DNA of 64,000 nucleotides from Semisulcospira habei (GCA_036245525.1 BTPG01000004.1:214748057-214812056), one strand, 5' to 3'; shown: positions 22,531 through 32,826, counted from the first letter of the stretch. Translations and numbers: made by a program. Notes: generated by a model not told the origin, from the letters alone.

Positions 22531-22609
22531 AATATTCATGAGGTGAAGGTCACGCATCGAAAGCGAGGCTATATGGGGAACATGTGGGAGGGAACAGACA
22601 GTATAAACA

Positions 22610-22819
22610 ATGGCGACAGAGAAGGAGCAGTCGAAGAGCAGATCGAAACACCATTGCTGTGTTCCTGTGTGCACATCAAATAGGGCACAGAATAATGAAA
22701 ACACGAAACTTTCTTTTCATACTTTTCCAAAAGCAACCGAAACTCAACGGAGGAAGGATGTGGTTGATCAGAATTCGTCTGCTCGTGTGTGGGTGCATGT
22801 GCAAGTGTGTTGGGTGTGA
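22610..22819 (+). CDS. THAP-like zinc-finger N-terminus (partial)
   Basis: The ATG at 22610 opens 69 codons. Residues 14-41 carry HHCCVPVCTSNRA then LSFHTFPKATETQRRK. This matches the start of the THAP DNA-binding domain: a Cys pair C-x3-C followed by the S-F-H-x-F-P-K block. The second zinc pair (C-x2-H) and the usual Trp are missing, so the domain is incomplete. It could be a first exon ending near 22768 or a decayed copy. THAP domains occur in P-element-type transposases and in host proteins; nothing here decides between them. Confidence 0.5.
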   Translation: MATEKEQSKSRSKHHCCVPVCTSNRAQNNENTKLSFHTFPKATETQRRKDVVDQNSSARVWVHVQVCWV

Positions 22820-23164
22820 GAAAAACTTTTGTATGTATAATCTTTATGGTCTACAGCAGAAACTGTTTTGAGCGACCATCCTTAAGGCAGATCACCTGTC
22901 TTTACAGACCAACATTTAGGTGGCTGCAGCCCAGGTCACACTGTTTGCCCTTCAAAGACCTCTCTTGAGACAGCATGAGATGTTTAAGGCCACTTTCTTC
23001 TATCAAAAATGGTGATAGCCAGAACAGGTTCTGCTGTATCTTCATTTATTTTTTTATTGTTGTAAAATTTAAGTTTTGTGCCTGTTCTCACGTGTGTATG
23101 TGTGCGTGTTTTGCCGTAGAATGTCAATGTATTAAAGTTTTGGCTTTCAATCATGATTCCAAGA

Positions 23165-23270
23165 AAACAGGGGATCAGCTGTGATAGCTTAAGGGTATTG
23201 TCTGATCAGCTTAACACATGAAAGTGCCAAGGCACTACCCTTCAAATGTCATAGTTGATCCCTTTAGATA
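23165..23270. repeat. Degenerate family A core (A6)
   Basis: GCTTAAGGGTATTGTCTGAT...GTGCCAAGGCACTACCCTTC retains the arm order of family A but the hairpin is largely lost. Confidence 0.45.
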
Positions 23271-23283
23271 ATTGAGTAGTGCT

Positions 23284-23284
23284 G

Positions 23285-23358
<74 letters not shown>
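23284..23358. repeat. (CA)n microsatellite
   Basis: About 74 bp of pure CA. Confidence 0.98.
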
Positions 23359-23359
<1 letters not shown>

Positions 23360-23496
23360 GATGAATGTCATACATTTTATTCTGCTGGCGTCTTCTGACT
23401 TCGACAATTGTAACCCTTTAGCTGTCAGCAGCGATTTTGGTTGAAATGATGCCTGTGGAAAAAAAACTTCTAAAATTGCTACCAACTGCGAAATGT

Positions 23497-23719
23497 TTAA
23501 CTCTTTCTACCCCAACACCAAAATCAAAAAAAAAAAAATTTGCCGTTTTCCTCTGAAGACTGCATTGCAGTGCAGGACACAGAACGACCATGATAGTTCA
23601 AGGGTGATGCCAGAATAGCTTGGCGCCCATAGGCGCCAAGTTATTCTGGCATCACCCTTGAACTATGATCATGATCGATCCTTATCTTGCTGTGGTGTGT
23701 CTGGGGTAAAATGAGTTAA
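23497..23719. mobile_element. Palindromic TTAA element, family A (copy A7)
   Basis: 223 bp with TTAA at both ends. The ends are TTAACTCTTTCTACCCC and GGGGTAAAATGAGTTAA. Core arms (AGTTCAAGGGTGATGCCAGA and complement) flank TTGGCGCCCATAGGCGCCAA. The orientation of the asymmetric flank is opposite to A3 (GACTGCATTGCAGTGCAGG lies on the left). Confidence 0.88.
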
Positions 23720-24349
23720 GAAAGGACAAACACTTGTAGACAGTGTTAACCCACTAACTTATATATCTACCTGACGCACACCAACACATGCTTGAATTCA
23801 CGAAACTGGAAACATTAAAGGGGGGGGGGGGGGGGCAGCATGGGACAACACTAAGTAGGTTCACAACCGATAATGGAATTCAAGCTGTATTGTTTTTCGC
23901 TGGCTAAATTCACAAAATATAACCGAGTTGACCCCTCCAGCAATGCTAATGTGCTGTCAAACCTAAAAGATAGTGCGTACCCAGTGTGTTACAAGTTCCT
24001 TGTTTTCCTTTTAAGGAAAGCACTCATTATCTCTCATCACTCAGGCGTGTAGAAAAACAAATCCTAAAACCACAATCTTCTGAATGCTCAATCTGCTGAA
24101 AAGTTTCTTCCAACACAATTCAATCAATCTTCAATGCAAATGGCTGTGATCGTGTGGCTTCTTTCCATCTCCGGTCTTCTCGTGTATGATATATTCTTGC
24201 ACTTACTGATGCTCAAATACGGCACAATTCTAAGGACTCGACGATCTGCACTTTCACTCGCCATGTTGCTGTCGCGCGTCCAGCCCCAGATAGCCTCGTT
24301 TTCGCGCACGCGACCGTTTGACCCCAAGAAATAAGAATAGTCAATATTC

Positions 24350-24790
24350 AGCCACATTTTGGATTATGCCTCGTCTATTTGGGACGGTAGTAGTCATGCT
24401 AATTTAAAAAGTCTAAACTCGCTCCACAGAAGAGCCATTAAACTCATTGTTGACGGACCCTCGGAAGTCATTAGTACTGACAACAAGTTCAAACTTTTAG
24501 ACAATTTGCCACTTGAAAAACAGTGTATGTATAAGTTGGTGCTCACGCGCAAAATCACCCTCTCAGAAACACCAGCCTATCTCAATAGTTTGTTCCACTT
24601 TGCTCGTGCGAGGTCCAGTCGAAAACCAGGGAACAATCTTGTAGTACCGATGCCTCGGCTTGATATTTATAGGTCGTTATTGTCCTATTCTGGTGCAAAG
24701 TTATGGAACTCGTCTCCTGCGGATGTTAGAGCCGCGCCATCGCTTAAAACGTACAAGACCAAGCTTCCAAAACATCTAGGCAAAACTTAA
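24350..24790 (+). pseudogene. Second Jockey/CR1-like LINE, C-terminal part
   Basis: ILDYASSIWDGSSHANLKSL, NSLHRRAIKLIV, then RARSSRKPGNNLVVPMPRLD and YSGAKLWNSSPADVR align block by block with the end of the LINE at 19510-20661. The frame is open for 143 codons to the stop near 24788. A T-rich 3' UTR follows. It is the continuation of the fragment at 22030-22530. Confidence 0.8.
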
Positions 24791-25144
24791 TTTTTACTTT
24801 TTATTTTTATTTTTTACTTTTACATGTAGCATTCCATGCCTTGTGCGGCATTTCACGGATAGTCTGCATTCTCTTGTAACATTTATGAACGCGTGTAATA
24901 TACCGCTGGCATTCCAGCAAGCCGCATTATGTAATATCCATGACCCCGCCCCATGGACTCGGCCAGACGGGATGCCGTCGTTTGACACAGTTGAGACATA
25001 AATGCTAGCGCCGCGTGGCTGTGCTGCAGTTTCTTCGCGTCGGCCCGCGCGCGCGACGGTTAAGGGGTCACGGCTGTAAGATTACTCTTACTGCAGACTC
25101 TAGCAGCTGGCTGTGCGCGGTTTTGGCGCGGGGACTAGGCTATC

Positions 25145-25460
<316 letters not shown>

Positions 25461-25850
25461 AGTGTAACGCTGCGAAAAAATGACGAGAAATGACCGAGGT
25501 AAACTCACACCACTGTAGTCGCGCTGCCTCGCTTTTGCCCCTTTCTTGACAGTCCCTTGTCTCTTATTCTGGGACCTTTTCACGGCATCCTAACAGTCTC
25601 TGGCAGCAACCGCCATTATGGGCAAAAAGGAGATAACTACTCTCCGGGGGACGTTACTCCGCTAGCCGGTAGCCACCGCTAAAAGGATTCCGGCATTTAA
25701 GACTAACGCGAGGATTGGACAAATTATTGGCCGCTTGGATTGGAGGCAGCCGGGTGACCTGCGCGCGCTGGGCAAAAAAATAAATCTTGGGGAAACAAAA
25801 TTGGCGATTCACTCCGGAAATCAGATGTAGGTAAAAATTGCACGCGTTTC

Positions 25851-25923
25851 GACGAAAACAGTGGATTAAAACCCCGGACAAATGTCGCATGTTTGTCCGG
25901 GCTTTTAATCCACTGTTTTCGTC
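25851..25923. repeat. Palindromic element, family H (copy H1)
   Basis: Perfect 32-bp arms, GACGAAAACAGTGGATTAAA followed by ACCCCGGACAAA against their complement except one base, with a 9-nt loop. A second member at 59664-59795 is interrupted by a family C element at its TTAA. Confidence 0.8.
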
Positions 25924-25989
25924 TTTTTCTGCTTTTTGATCAACGTCTATTGACCTATGCATGGTGACCCGGAAGTCAAAGGAAAGCTT

Positions 25990-26530
25990 TTGTTAAGATC
26001 AATATGAATAAGAGTACTTTATTATCTCGAAAAGAGAAATTCGTCTCGCCACCCCAGGTGCAACTCGAAATCACACACACTCACACAAGAGTTTACAAAC
26101 AATTTAATGGACAATAACATAGATACACAATGGACAATGACTCGGGATGGGTGAAGCCCGTCGCCAAGGCATCTAATGGCCGGCGCCAGTGGCCTCATCC
26201 CGACCCGAACCTCCCTGACGAAAACAGAATGCTAAGACAGCCCTATGTCTCCTGAACACACTATTATATGTTGGGTTTTTTTTTTTTGTTAAGTTCCTAC
26301 TTGACTACAGCTAGTACATAAAAATACAAGTTAACAACAGAAACAAAATACCGTCGACAGAGAAATGATCTCAGATCTAGGCTACATAAAAACAGCAGTC
26401 AAAGCTGCACCTTGGGGGCCCGTCGCCATAGTACAGAGCCGGTATTTAGAGGGCACCGCTCCCGACAAGGTCCGTCAACACTATGAGTTATATTATAAAT
26501 ATGAGAAATGCGCTGTTAGTCTGGAATAGT
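25990..26530. other. Possible LTR fragment, boundaries unresolved
   Basis: TGTTAAGATCAATATG near 25992 followed by TACTTTATTATCTCG looks like the reversed end of an LTR (on the minus strand an AATAAAG signal, then ...TTAACA). I cannot find the other end or a target duplication. No ORF is recognised. Confidence 0.25.
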
Positions 26531-26535
26531 GTTAG

Positions 26536-27062
26536 GTAATAATAATAATAATTACGGTATTTATAATGCGCTTATTTTATAATAAGTATAACTCTAAGCG
26601 CGCACTCACAACTCGCGCACGCATGCTCACGCTGTAGACAACGACTCACGTACCACAAATAGTAAAATAGTACATTATGACAGTCAGCTTGGGGTGGGGA
26701 GTGTGGTGATGTTGTAGTGCTAGAACTGTTGAAAGAGGTGAATTTTGAGGGCGGACTGGAAGGAGGAGAGAGAGAGTGTTTCTGACGGAGAGAGAGTGGG
26801 AGGGTGTTCCAGGTGGATGGACCGTATACTGAGAAGGAGCGGGGGCCGAAAGTGCTCAGTTTGATGCGGGGGATGTGGAGGCGGAGAGGGTCGGAGGCGG
26901 AGCGGAGGGAGCGGGAAGGAGTGTAGGGGTGAAGTAAGTTGGAGAGATAGGCAGGAGCGCAGTTGTCCAGGGATTTGTAGCAGAGAGACAGAATCTTGTA
27001 TTGGATGCGTTGTGGGATGGGAAGCCAGTGAAAGAGTTTGAGCAGGGGAGTGATGTGGTCGG
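26536..27062 (-). mobile_element. L2/CR1-like LINE 3' fragment
   Basis: The minus strand matches 3380-3905 closely by eye: the C-terminal coding part from SDHITPLLK onward, the 3' UTR and the TAAGCGCATTATAAATACCG end with an ATT tail. It is truncated at its 5' end. TAGGTA on both sides (near 26533 and 27065) is a possible short target duplication. Confidence 0.85.
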
Positions 27063-27136
27063 ATAGGTAGACTTGTGTTTCCTGTGGACTAAGTTTGTCT
27101 CAGTAAATTAAGTTTTAACCTTTTGGCTGTCGGTAG

Positions 27137-27161
27137 CTGTTTTTTTTTTTTTTTTTTTTTT
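27137..27161. repeat. Poly-T tract
   Basis: A T-run just right of a B-like end, TTAACCTTTTGGCTGTCGG, at 27115. Confidence 0.8.
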
Positions 27162-27274
27162 GTGGCGATGATACTTTGCAGGGGGAGAATGACTACGGGT
27201 TCATCAGTGTTAAATGACTACGTTACATCAAAGTTTCTGGATTCGGCACGGTCATATTACGTTAATTCTAGAGT

Positions 27275-27412
27275 CAGATCGAGCCTGATAGTTCAAGGGT
27301 GGTGTCAGAATAGCTTGGCGCCTATGGGCGCCAAGCTATTCTGGCACCACCCTTGAACTATCATGCTCGATCCATGTCTTGGTGTGGTGTGTCAGGGCTG
27401 AATGAGTCAAGT
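27275..27412. mobile_element. Family A element core and right end (copy A8)
   Basis: The core palindrome GATAGTTCAAGGGTGGTG...TTGGCGCC is intact (27284-27372). The right end is GGGCTGAATGAGTCAAG, where TTAA has become TCAA. The left end is not clear. Confidence 0.7.
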
Positions 27413-27672
27413 CCGTTTTTTTGTGAGAAGCACTATTATCATTGTAATTCGACGAAAATCTCACTTTTCACCAAAAGAAAACTAAGTCGATTTTTTTGCA
27501 AAAAGCCAGTTTTCAATTGCAAAGCACAGTTAATTTCACTTTTCATTTAAAAAAAAAATATACAAAAAAATAGTCCATTTCTTGGGAAAAGCCATGTTTC
27601 CATTGCAATACACTAAAAAATCTCGCTTTTCACACACACAAACATGGTTTTACTGTTTATTGCCATCACAGG
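27412..27672. repeat. Family F-related hairpins (F3), degenerate
   Basis: Repeated half-stems TTTTTTGTGAGAAGC, AATCTCACTTTTCACC, AAGCCATGTTTCCATTGC and AATCTCGCTTTTCACAC. They look like two or three nested or decayed F elements. Confidence 0.5.
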
Positions 27673-27691
27673 CCAGTAGATAACTCAAATG

Positions 27692-27811
27692 TTAACCCAT
27701 TCAAGCCAACAAGCGGCAAAGATCCTCATGAGCTAGCAAACTGCAGGGGCGCATGAGGATCTGTGCCTCTTGCGCTGCGCTCGCGCGGTGTTCCCGCGGT
27801 GAAAGGGTTAA
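27692..27811. mobile_element. Short palindromic TTAA element, family B (120 bp)
   Basis: TTAACCCATTCAAGCC and GCGGTGAAAGGGTTAA ends with TTAA at both. The core has arms CAAGCGGCAAAGATCCTCAT and the complement ending GTGCCTCTTG. A compact B variant lacking the long left segment. Confidence 0.8.
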
Positions 27812-27822
27812 CGGACCCAAAG

Positions 27823-27845
27823 CCCGCGCGCGCGCGCGCGCGCGG
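27823..27845. repeat. (CG)n tract
   Basis: About 22 bp of alternating CG, uncommon in animal DNA where CpG is usually depleted. Confidence 0.9.
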
Positions 27846-28073
27846 CCACTCTTGAGCTCAGGCCAGATTTGCAATCAGGCCCACAAATCTTTGCTTCCAC
27901 GCTCGCTGCTTTGAGCTGCCGGGTGCTCCCCCGGGAGTCGCCATTGCACCAGAAGCTAAATGCCCGGTGAGAGTTACACGCGGTGAGTAACTGGAAGAAA
28001 GAGAGGTCTCTGATAGGAAGAAGAATGACAGAGAGAAGAAAAGGTGTTTTTTTGTGTGTTCTCCCCGGTAACT

Positions 28074-28481
28074 AACTCATTCCAGTCTACCCAAACACCG
28101 AAATCCCCAAATTGTGCCTTTGCCCTCTGAGAGACTGCACTGCAGTGCAGGACACAGATCGACCATGATAGTTCAAGGGTGATGCCCTCTGAAGACTGCA
28201 CTGCAGTGCAGGACACAGATCGACCATGATAGTTCAAGGGTGATGCCCTCTGAAGACTGCATTGCAGTGCAGGACACAGATCGACCATGATAGTTCAAGG
28301 GTGATGGCCTCTGAAGACTGCATTGCAGTGCAGGACACAGATCGACCATGACAGTTCAAGGGTGATGCCAGAATAAGGCTTGGCGCCCATAGGCGCCAAG
28401 CTATTCTGGCATCACCCTTGAACTGTCATGGACGATCCGATCCTTATCTTGCTGTGGTTTGTCTGGGGTAGAATGAGTTAA
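28074..28481. mobile_element. Family A element with internal 61-bp expansion (copy A9)
   Basis: Ends CTAACTCATTCCAGTCTACC and GGGGTAGAATGAGTTAA. The left arm segment starting GCCCTCTGAAGACTGCA is repeated four times (28122-28183, 28184-28244, 28245-28305, 28306-28366) before the hairpin centre TTGGCGCCCATAGGCGCCAA. Each unit ends inside the hairpin arm at TTCAAGGGTGAT. Confidence 0.88.
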
Positions 28482-28559
28482 ACTTGCCTACTCACAACGC
28501 CTACGGATTTGCTTGCTCACAGTCTTACAGACAAGACAAGAAGCTGACTGTCGCAATAA

Positions 28560-28700
28560 CGGTATTTCACCATTTGTCGTACGTCAGTCGTTGTCTAAAG
28601 CGTGCGCATGCGTGCGCGAGTTGTGAGTGCGCGTTTAGAGTTATAATTATTATAAGATAAGCGCATTATAAATACCGTAATTATTATTATTATTATTAAG
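28560..28700 (+). mobile_element. L2/CR1-like LINE 3' terminus
   Basis: Matches 3770-3900: GTCGTTGTCTAAAGCGTGCG, then GATAAGCGCATTATAAATAC and an ATT tail. Confidence 0.8.
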
Positions 28701-28708
28701 TGCACTCT

Positions 28709-28823
28709 CCAGCAGTACTAACGCGCCTTCGGGCCCACAACGGTCGCACTGAGTGGGCCCGCGCACTGCCGTGCGCGGGCCACACTGCGACCGTTGTGGG
28801 CCCGAAGACCGTTATTTACTGGG
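28709..28823. mobile_element. Palindromic element, family I (copy I1)
   Basis: Arms CTTCGGGCCCACAACGGTCG and CACTG...GGCCCGCGCAC are mirrored around a TGCC centre, giving a GC-rich stem of about 38 bp. The outer ends (CCAGCAGTA and TTTACTGGG) match those of I2. Confidence 0.78.
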
Positions 28824-29017
28824 CTTTGCGTTTTGTTCAACGGTTTGAAAAAAAAAAAAGTGTTTGTGACCAATACACTTTGTTGGAATCAGCGCCGACA
28901 GAATTCCGTGACTGATCAGTGGCGCAGGAGAATGTTTTTCATTGAGAGAAAGGGGGGGTGACCCGGGGGAGGGGAGCGAGCCTGACAATATTTTTTTTTC
29001 AGCCTTGTGGCTAAGTG

Positions 29018-29701
29018 GGTAAAGTTTGGTGCCAAAATAGCTTGGCAACTAAGGGCTCCTTGAGAAGCAGAGAATGGAACGAAGGGGAAGATGTCAATTC
29101 CCGTCACATTCATTTTCAGCGGGTTATTTTTTTTTTTTTAATTTATTTATCGCGTTTGCGTGGAGTCGCACGGCCGTGCGCGGGCCAACAGCGGCCGACG
29201 TCGGCCCGATGGCCTTTTGCGCATCGTGAATGACCTGTCATCCTTTCCCAGTGACCTACCGCGTTTGCGCCAGACTCACGCCTCAAGCCTACAAGACTGT
29301 AAGAGCGCGGTATCAATTAACAGACAAGCGCTCGTTTCCTGCGGGTGCCACAAAAGACTAGGCGTAATTACCCATTAGTGGTTTTGCCCAGCATTTATGC
29401 CGCCCCTCCCCAGGGACCGCAACCCTCGTAGGACGAGCCCCTGCCACGCCCATTTTTATCGGCGCGAAGAGGCGTACATTTCCATGGACCCATGCAGGTT
29501 GTGAGGGCTGAGGGCGGACTCAGTTACGGTAGTCGTGCGGTCAGGAACCGTCTCTAGCGGCGGGTTTTAAAATCAAGCGTCGGAATCACTGATCAGGAAT
29601 CATCACGACAAAAATCGCTACCGACACGCAGAGGGTTAAAACCACCATTTACTAAGTAGGACTAAGTATGAACTAAAATGGACCATCAAGCTAACTGAAG
29701 A

Positions 29702-29770
<69 letters not shown>

Positions 29771-29771
29771 T

Positions 29772-29837
<66 letters not shown>

Positions 29838-29870
29838 ACTGTGTTTGAGTGTGATCTAAACCACAGAAAG
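29018..29870. other. Unrecognised stretch with a family A scrap and a GT array
   Basis: 29018-29050 keeps TTTGGTGCCAAAATAGCTTGG, a family A fragment. 29160-29230 has a GC-rich imperfect palindrome (GGCCGTGCGCGGGCC) resembling family I. 29705-29834 is (GT)n. No gene is seen. Confidence 0.6.
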
Positions 29871-29880
29871 CTAAGACACG

Positions 29881-30105
29881 TTAACCCATTGTGCCCCACG
29901 GCCACATTTTTCCCGAAAAAGTGTTACCTAACGACTACGTGCCAGTTGCAGGAGGTGGATTTGACCATGATAATGCAAGGGAAGTGCCAGATTAGCTTGG
30001 CGCCTGAAGGCGCCAAGCTAATCTGGCACTACCCTTGCATTATCATGGTCAAGCCATCTCCTGCGACTGGTACGTAGTCGTTAGGCAACACCCAAAAAGG
30101 GTTAA
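29881..30105. mobile_element. Palindromic TTAA element, family A (copy A10)
   Basis: 225 bp with TTAA ends. The hairpin arms are longer than in A3: from GTTACCTAACGACTACGTGC on the left to GTACGTAGTCGTTAGGC on the right, around TTGGCGCCTGAAGGCGCCAA. Nearly the whole element is self-complementary. Confidence 0.88.
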
Positions 30106-30120
30106 TAAGAAAGTAACATT

Positions 30121-30290
30121 ACCCGTATTAAGTATATAATGCGCGTATTAAACATCTAACACGCGTATTAGATACGTATTGCGCGTAATAGATATGTAAC
30201 ACGCGTATTATTACGCGTATTATTTAATCTAATACGCCTTATATTATTCACTCCGCGTATTAACTATTTATTTCGCGTAGCAGTTACTCA
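30121..30290. repeat. Degenerate tandem repeat based on ACGCGTATTA
   Basis: About eight loosely spaced copies of CGCGTATTA, period roughly 20 bp, in both orientations because the motif is nearly palindromic (TAATACGCGTATTA). Confidence 0.75.
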
Positions 30291-30305
30291 CATTATCTGT
30301 ACCAT

Positions 30306-30511
30306 TTAACCCCCAAGGCTGCATTTCACACATTTTGGAGGTGGCAGCTAACGAATATGTACCGGTTGCAGGAGATGGATCGACCATGATAATTCAAGGA
30401 CAGTGCCAGATTAGCTTGGCGTCATCAGGCGCCACGCTAATCTGGCACTGCCTTTGAATTATCATGGTCGGTCCATCCCCTGCTGTAGTGCGTGGGAGCT
30501 AAACGGGTTAC
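30306..30511. mobile_element. Family A element (copy A11)
   Basis: TTAACCCCCAAGGCTGC start. Core arms surround TTGGCGTCATCAGGCGCCA. The right end CCTGCTGTAGTGCGTGGGAG with GGGTTAC has lost the last A of TTAA. This right end is the uninterrupted counterpart of the site where the retroposon entered A5. Confidence 0.78.
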
Positions 30512-30515
30512 AAAT

Positions 30516-30639
30516 GATGGGACCATTTAGGAATGGCATGTCCCATGATGGGACCATTTAGGAATGGCATGTCCCATGATGGAACCATTTAGGAATGGCA
30601 TGTCCCATGATGGGACCATTTAGAAATGGCATGTCCCAT
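30516..30639. repeat. Four tandem 31-bp units, each an imperfect palindrome
   Basis: The unit starts GATGGGACCATTTAGGAATG and ends GGCATGTCCCAT. Copies begin at 30516, 30547, 30578 and 30609 with one to two differences. Each unit begins ATGGGAC and ends GTCCCAT. Confidence 0.95.
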
Positions 30640-31344
30640 TGTAACGCACGCAAACTTGTCCCCCTTTCTAACGGAACTTTCATACACAATAAATAGAGCA
30701 AACGCTTAAAAAGATTATCAACTATTCAAACTACACCTTCCCCACTACATCCAAACATCACATACACATACACAATATCACTGCCAGGCTAGGTATCAGT
30801 CTCTCACTATCCAACCTGTTTGGTGTTCTCGCCTGGTTACGCTGGTCCTTTCACGTCTAGGCGTGCAAGTCCTTTCTCGTACGCTCCTCGAGTCGTCCTG
30901 TCTCTCGTATCGTGGACGTCCTCGTTTCTCGTACTGTATCTTCGCTGTGACCCGAGTGTCTTGGCACAGCCCGCTCACTCCCGAGTGAAGAACTGGAGAT
31001 ATGGCCTCGCGTTAGGTCCTGGTGACTGACGTCTCGGCGTCCGTCGCTCTGTCTCCAACAAGCACTCTGAATTCTAGGTTTCAGAGTCTTGGAATACGGG
31101 CTAAGGTATCTCAAACACATCTGTCCAAGCTGACAGTAAAGCCCCGTACTAATGTAACTAGACCTCTGACAGACTGAACTTTCCCCTAGAACTCACTAAA
31201 ACTCCCCGTGTTAAACGTTCCTTAGAAATTCCACGTGGACCACGGGCCTCCCGGACTATCGGCACAAAACAAACCGTTGACAACTACTGTTCCGTACTAA
31301 CCCTACTGTGTGAACACTATGCATGAGCATAGAGTTTCATCACA
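30640..31344 (-). mobile_element. LTR of an LTR retrotransposon (minus strand), with adjoining polypurine tract
   Basis: On the minus strand the 705-bp block starts TGTGATGAAACTC and ends GTGCGTTACA, the TG...CA form of an LTR. It is directly preceded on that strand by a purine-rich tract (GAGGAAGGGGGGAT, plus-strand 31345-31358), as expected just 5' of a 3' LTR. About 290 bp of presumed internal DNA follows to about 31635. No coding domain remains and no second LTR was found. Confidence 0.6.
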
Positions 31345-31635
31345 ATCCCCCCTTCCTCGGGAAAAAAAAAGAAACGACCGAGTTTCTTTGTAAGACTACT
31401 CAACGCACTACTATCACAAACCAAGAAGGGACTAACTTTGACTATCTAGACTACAAGAAAGCAAAAATAGAACAACCTTAAGCCTCAACACACACCCTCG
31501 GATCGCACAGCGAACTCGAAAACAGAACTAACGCGCCAAAACCTCCAGAAATGAAAACGATCCAACGACTTCAATATTCTGTTTAGTTGTTTTTTTTCCA
31601 CAAGCAGTGCAGGCACGTCCTGAGAAAGACTTGTT
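31345..31635 (-). mobile_element. Internal remnant next to the LTR
   Basis: Non-coding, A-rich on the plus strand, starting with the polypurine tract complement. Its far boundary is not visible. It may simply be 3' untranslated sequence of the element. Confidence 0.35.
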
Positions 31636-31720
31636 TCTGTCGGGACGTTAAGCAATGTACAACCAACCACCCCCCCCCCCCTCCCACACACACACACACA
31701 CCCAAAAAAAAAAAAATCGT
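31636..31720. repeat. SINE-tail-like fragment, C-run and CA repeat
   Basis: GTCGGGACGTTAAGCAATGT with ACAACCAACC matches the 23-bp insert in RTE copy 1. C-rich and CA low-complexity DNA follows. Confidence 0.6.
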
Positions 31721-31827
31721 CTGTGGACATTAACTTACGTTTGTCTAAGTTCTAAACCTATACCTCCCGTCTGTGCTAGCAACACCACTTACCATTTAAG
31801 AAACACAGATGTAAATTGTACAAACCT

Positions 31828-31906
31828 TTGCCAGCAAGAGGCGTAGACTCTCACGAGGCCCTGCAAATTGCAGGGGTCCATGAGAATCCACGCTTCTTGC
31901 AGGCAG
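31828..31906. repeat. Family B hairpin core
   Basis: Arms CAGCAAGAGGCGTAGACTCT and CACGAGGCCCTGCA are mirrored around AAT. Confidence 0.75.
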
Positions 31907-32077
31907 ATCTAAACGTCCTTGATTCATGACGCTCTCTGTGGCTGCCCTGAGGGGACAGTGTTGTCATCTCGCCGCGGGATCAAAGGGTGTCGATGCACAG
32001 ATTCCAAAAATAACCCGCGTCTCGCCGTCAGACGGGACGGAATTAGCATCGTCCACAAACCGCTTTATCATGATGGC

Positions 32078-32153
<76 letters not shown>
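32078..32153. repeat. (AG)n microsatellite
   Basis: About 76 bp of pure AG. Confidence 0.98.
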
Positions 32154-32159
<6 letters not shown>

Positions 32160-32246
32160 TATCTCAAGAGTGAATGAGCTAGCTGCCATTCTTCTTAACA
32201 CCTTACCCGCTACCACAGTAGGGGAGTAGACCCATGTACGAAACAC

Positions 32247-32616
32247 TTGAAGGCCCACTACCGCCGTAACCGTTCAAAGATACGCTTCTGTAACAGATGG
32301 TTACGAAACGCTACACACAGGTCTAGATAGGGTTCATTTAGACACAGGACAATCCAGTTCAGCGCACGTCGTCTTTATATCCAATAACCTGACAGTGACT
32401 CCTCTCGTTTCTGAAAATACAACACTATCAGTACTAGAAACAGCTAAAAATAAATTGATACTCTAACGTCTGTGCAGAATAAATAAGTGCGATTACGCGT
32501 GTGCTTTTGCTGCGTGTCCCAACTGCTGTTAAAATTCATTAGGTGTGCGGACAAGGCATAACAAACACAAATGGTGCTCAAATGTGTCTTCAAATTTGCG
32601 CGTAATGGTACTTTAA
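32247..32616 (+). mobile_element. TTAA element, family D (copy D1)
   Basis: A 370-bp element: left end TTGAAGGCCCACTACCGCC (TTAA mutated to TTGA), right end GCGTAATGGTACTTTAA. Diagnostic internal blocks are CAAAGATACGCTTCTGTAAC, TGTGCTTTTGCTGCGTGTCC and TTCATTAGGTGTG. Other copies are at 55609-55977 (reverse), 60124-60424 plus 63685-63750 (split), and 61930-62291. Its right TTAA is shared with A12. It has no ORF. Confidence 0.88.
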
Positions 32617-32826
32617 CCCATTCTACCCCAGACACACCACAGCAAGATAAAGATCGACCACGATAGTTCAAGGGTGATGCCAGAATAGCTTGGCGCCTAT
32701 GGGCGCCAAGCTATTCTGGCATCACCCTTGAACTATCATGGTCGATCTGTTTCCTGCACTGCAATGCAGTCTTCAGAGGACAACGGCAACATTTGGGGAT
32801 TTCGGTGATGGGGAAGAATGAATTAA
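32613..32826. mobile_element. Palindromic TTAA element, family A (copy A12), abutting D1
   Basis: 214 bp. The left TTAA (32613-32616) is also the right TTAA of D1. Ends are TTAACCCATTCTACCCC and GGGGAAGAATGAATTAA. The core is intact. Confidence 0.88.

Larger units (their letters stand above)
22530..24345. mobile_element. About 1.8-kb insertion splitting the second LINE
   Basis: Relative to the LINE at 19510, the conserved block FFNAHIRSHIDYAST is divided here. The first half ends near 22525 and the second half begins near 24350. The insert contains a THAP-like reading frame start, a CA array, family A copies and unique sequence. I could not find terminal inverted repeats or a target duplication, so its nature is unresolved and it may be several insertions. 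Confidence 0.5.

Noticed and set aside
30516..30639. CRISPR-like array (four 31-bp repeats)
   Set aside because: There are no spacers. The units are directly contiguous and the genome is eukaryotic.
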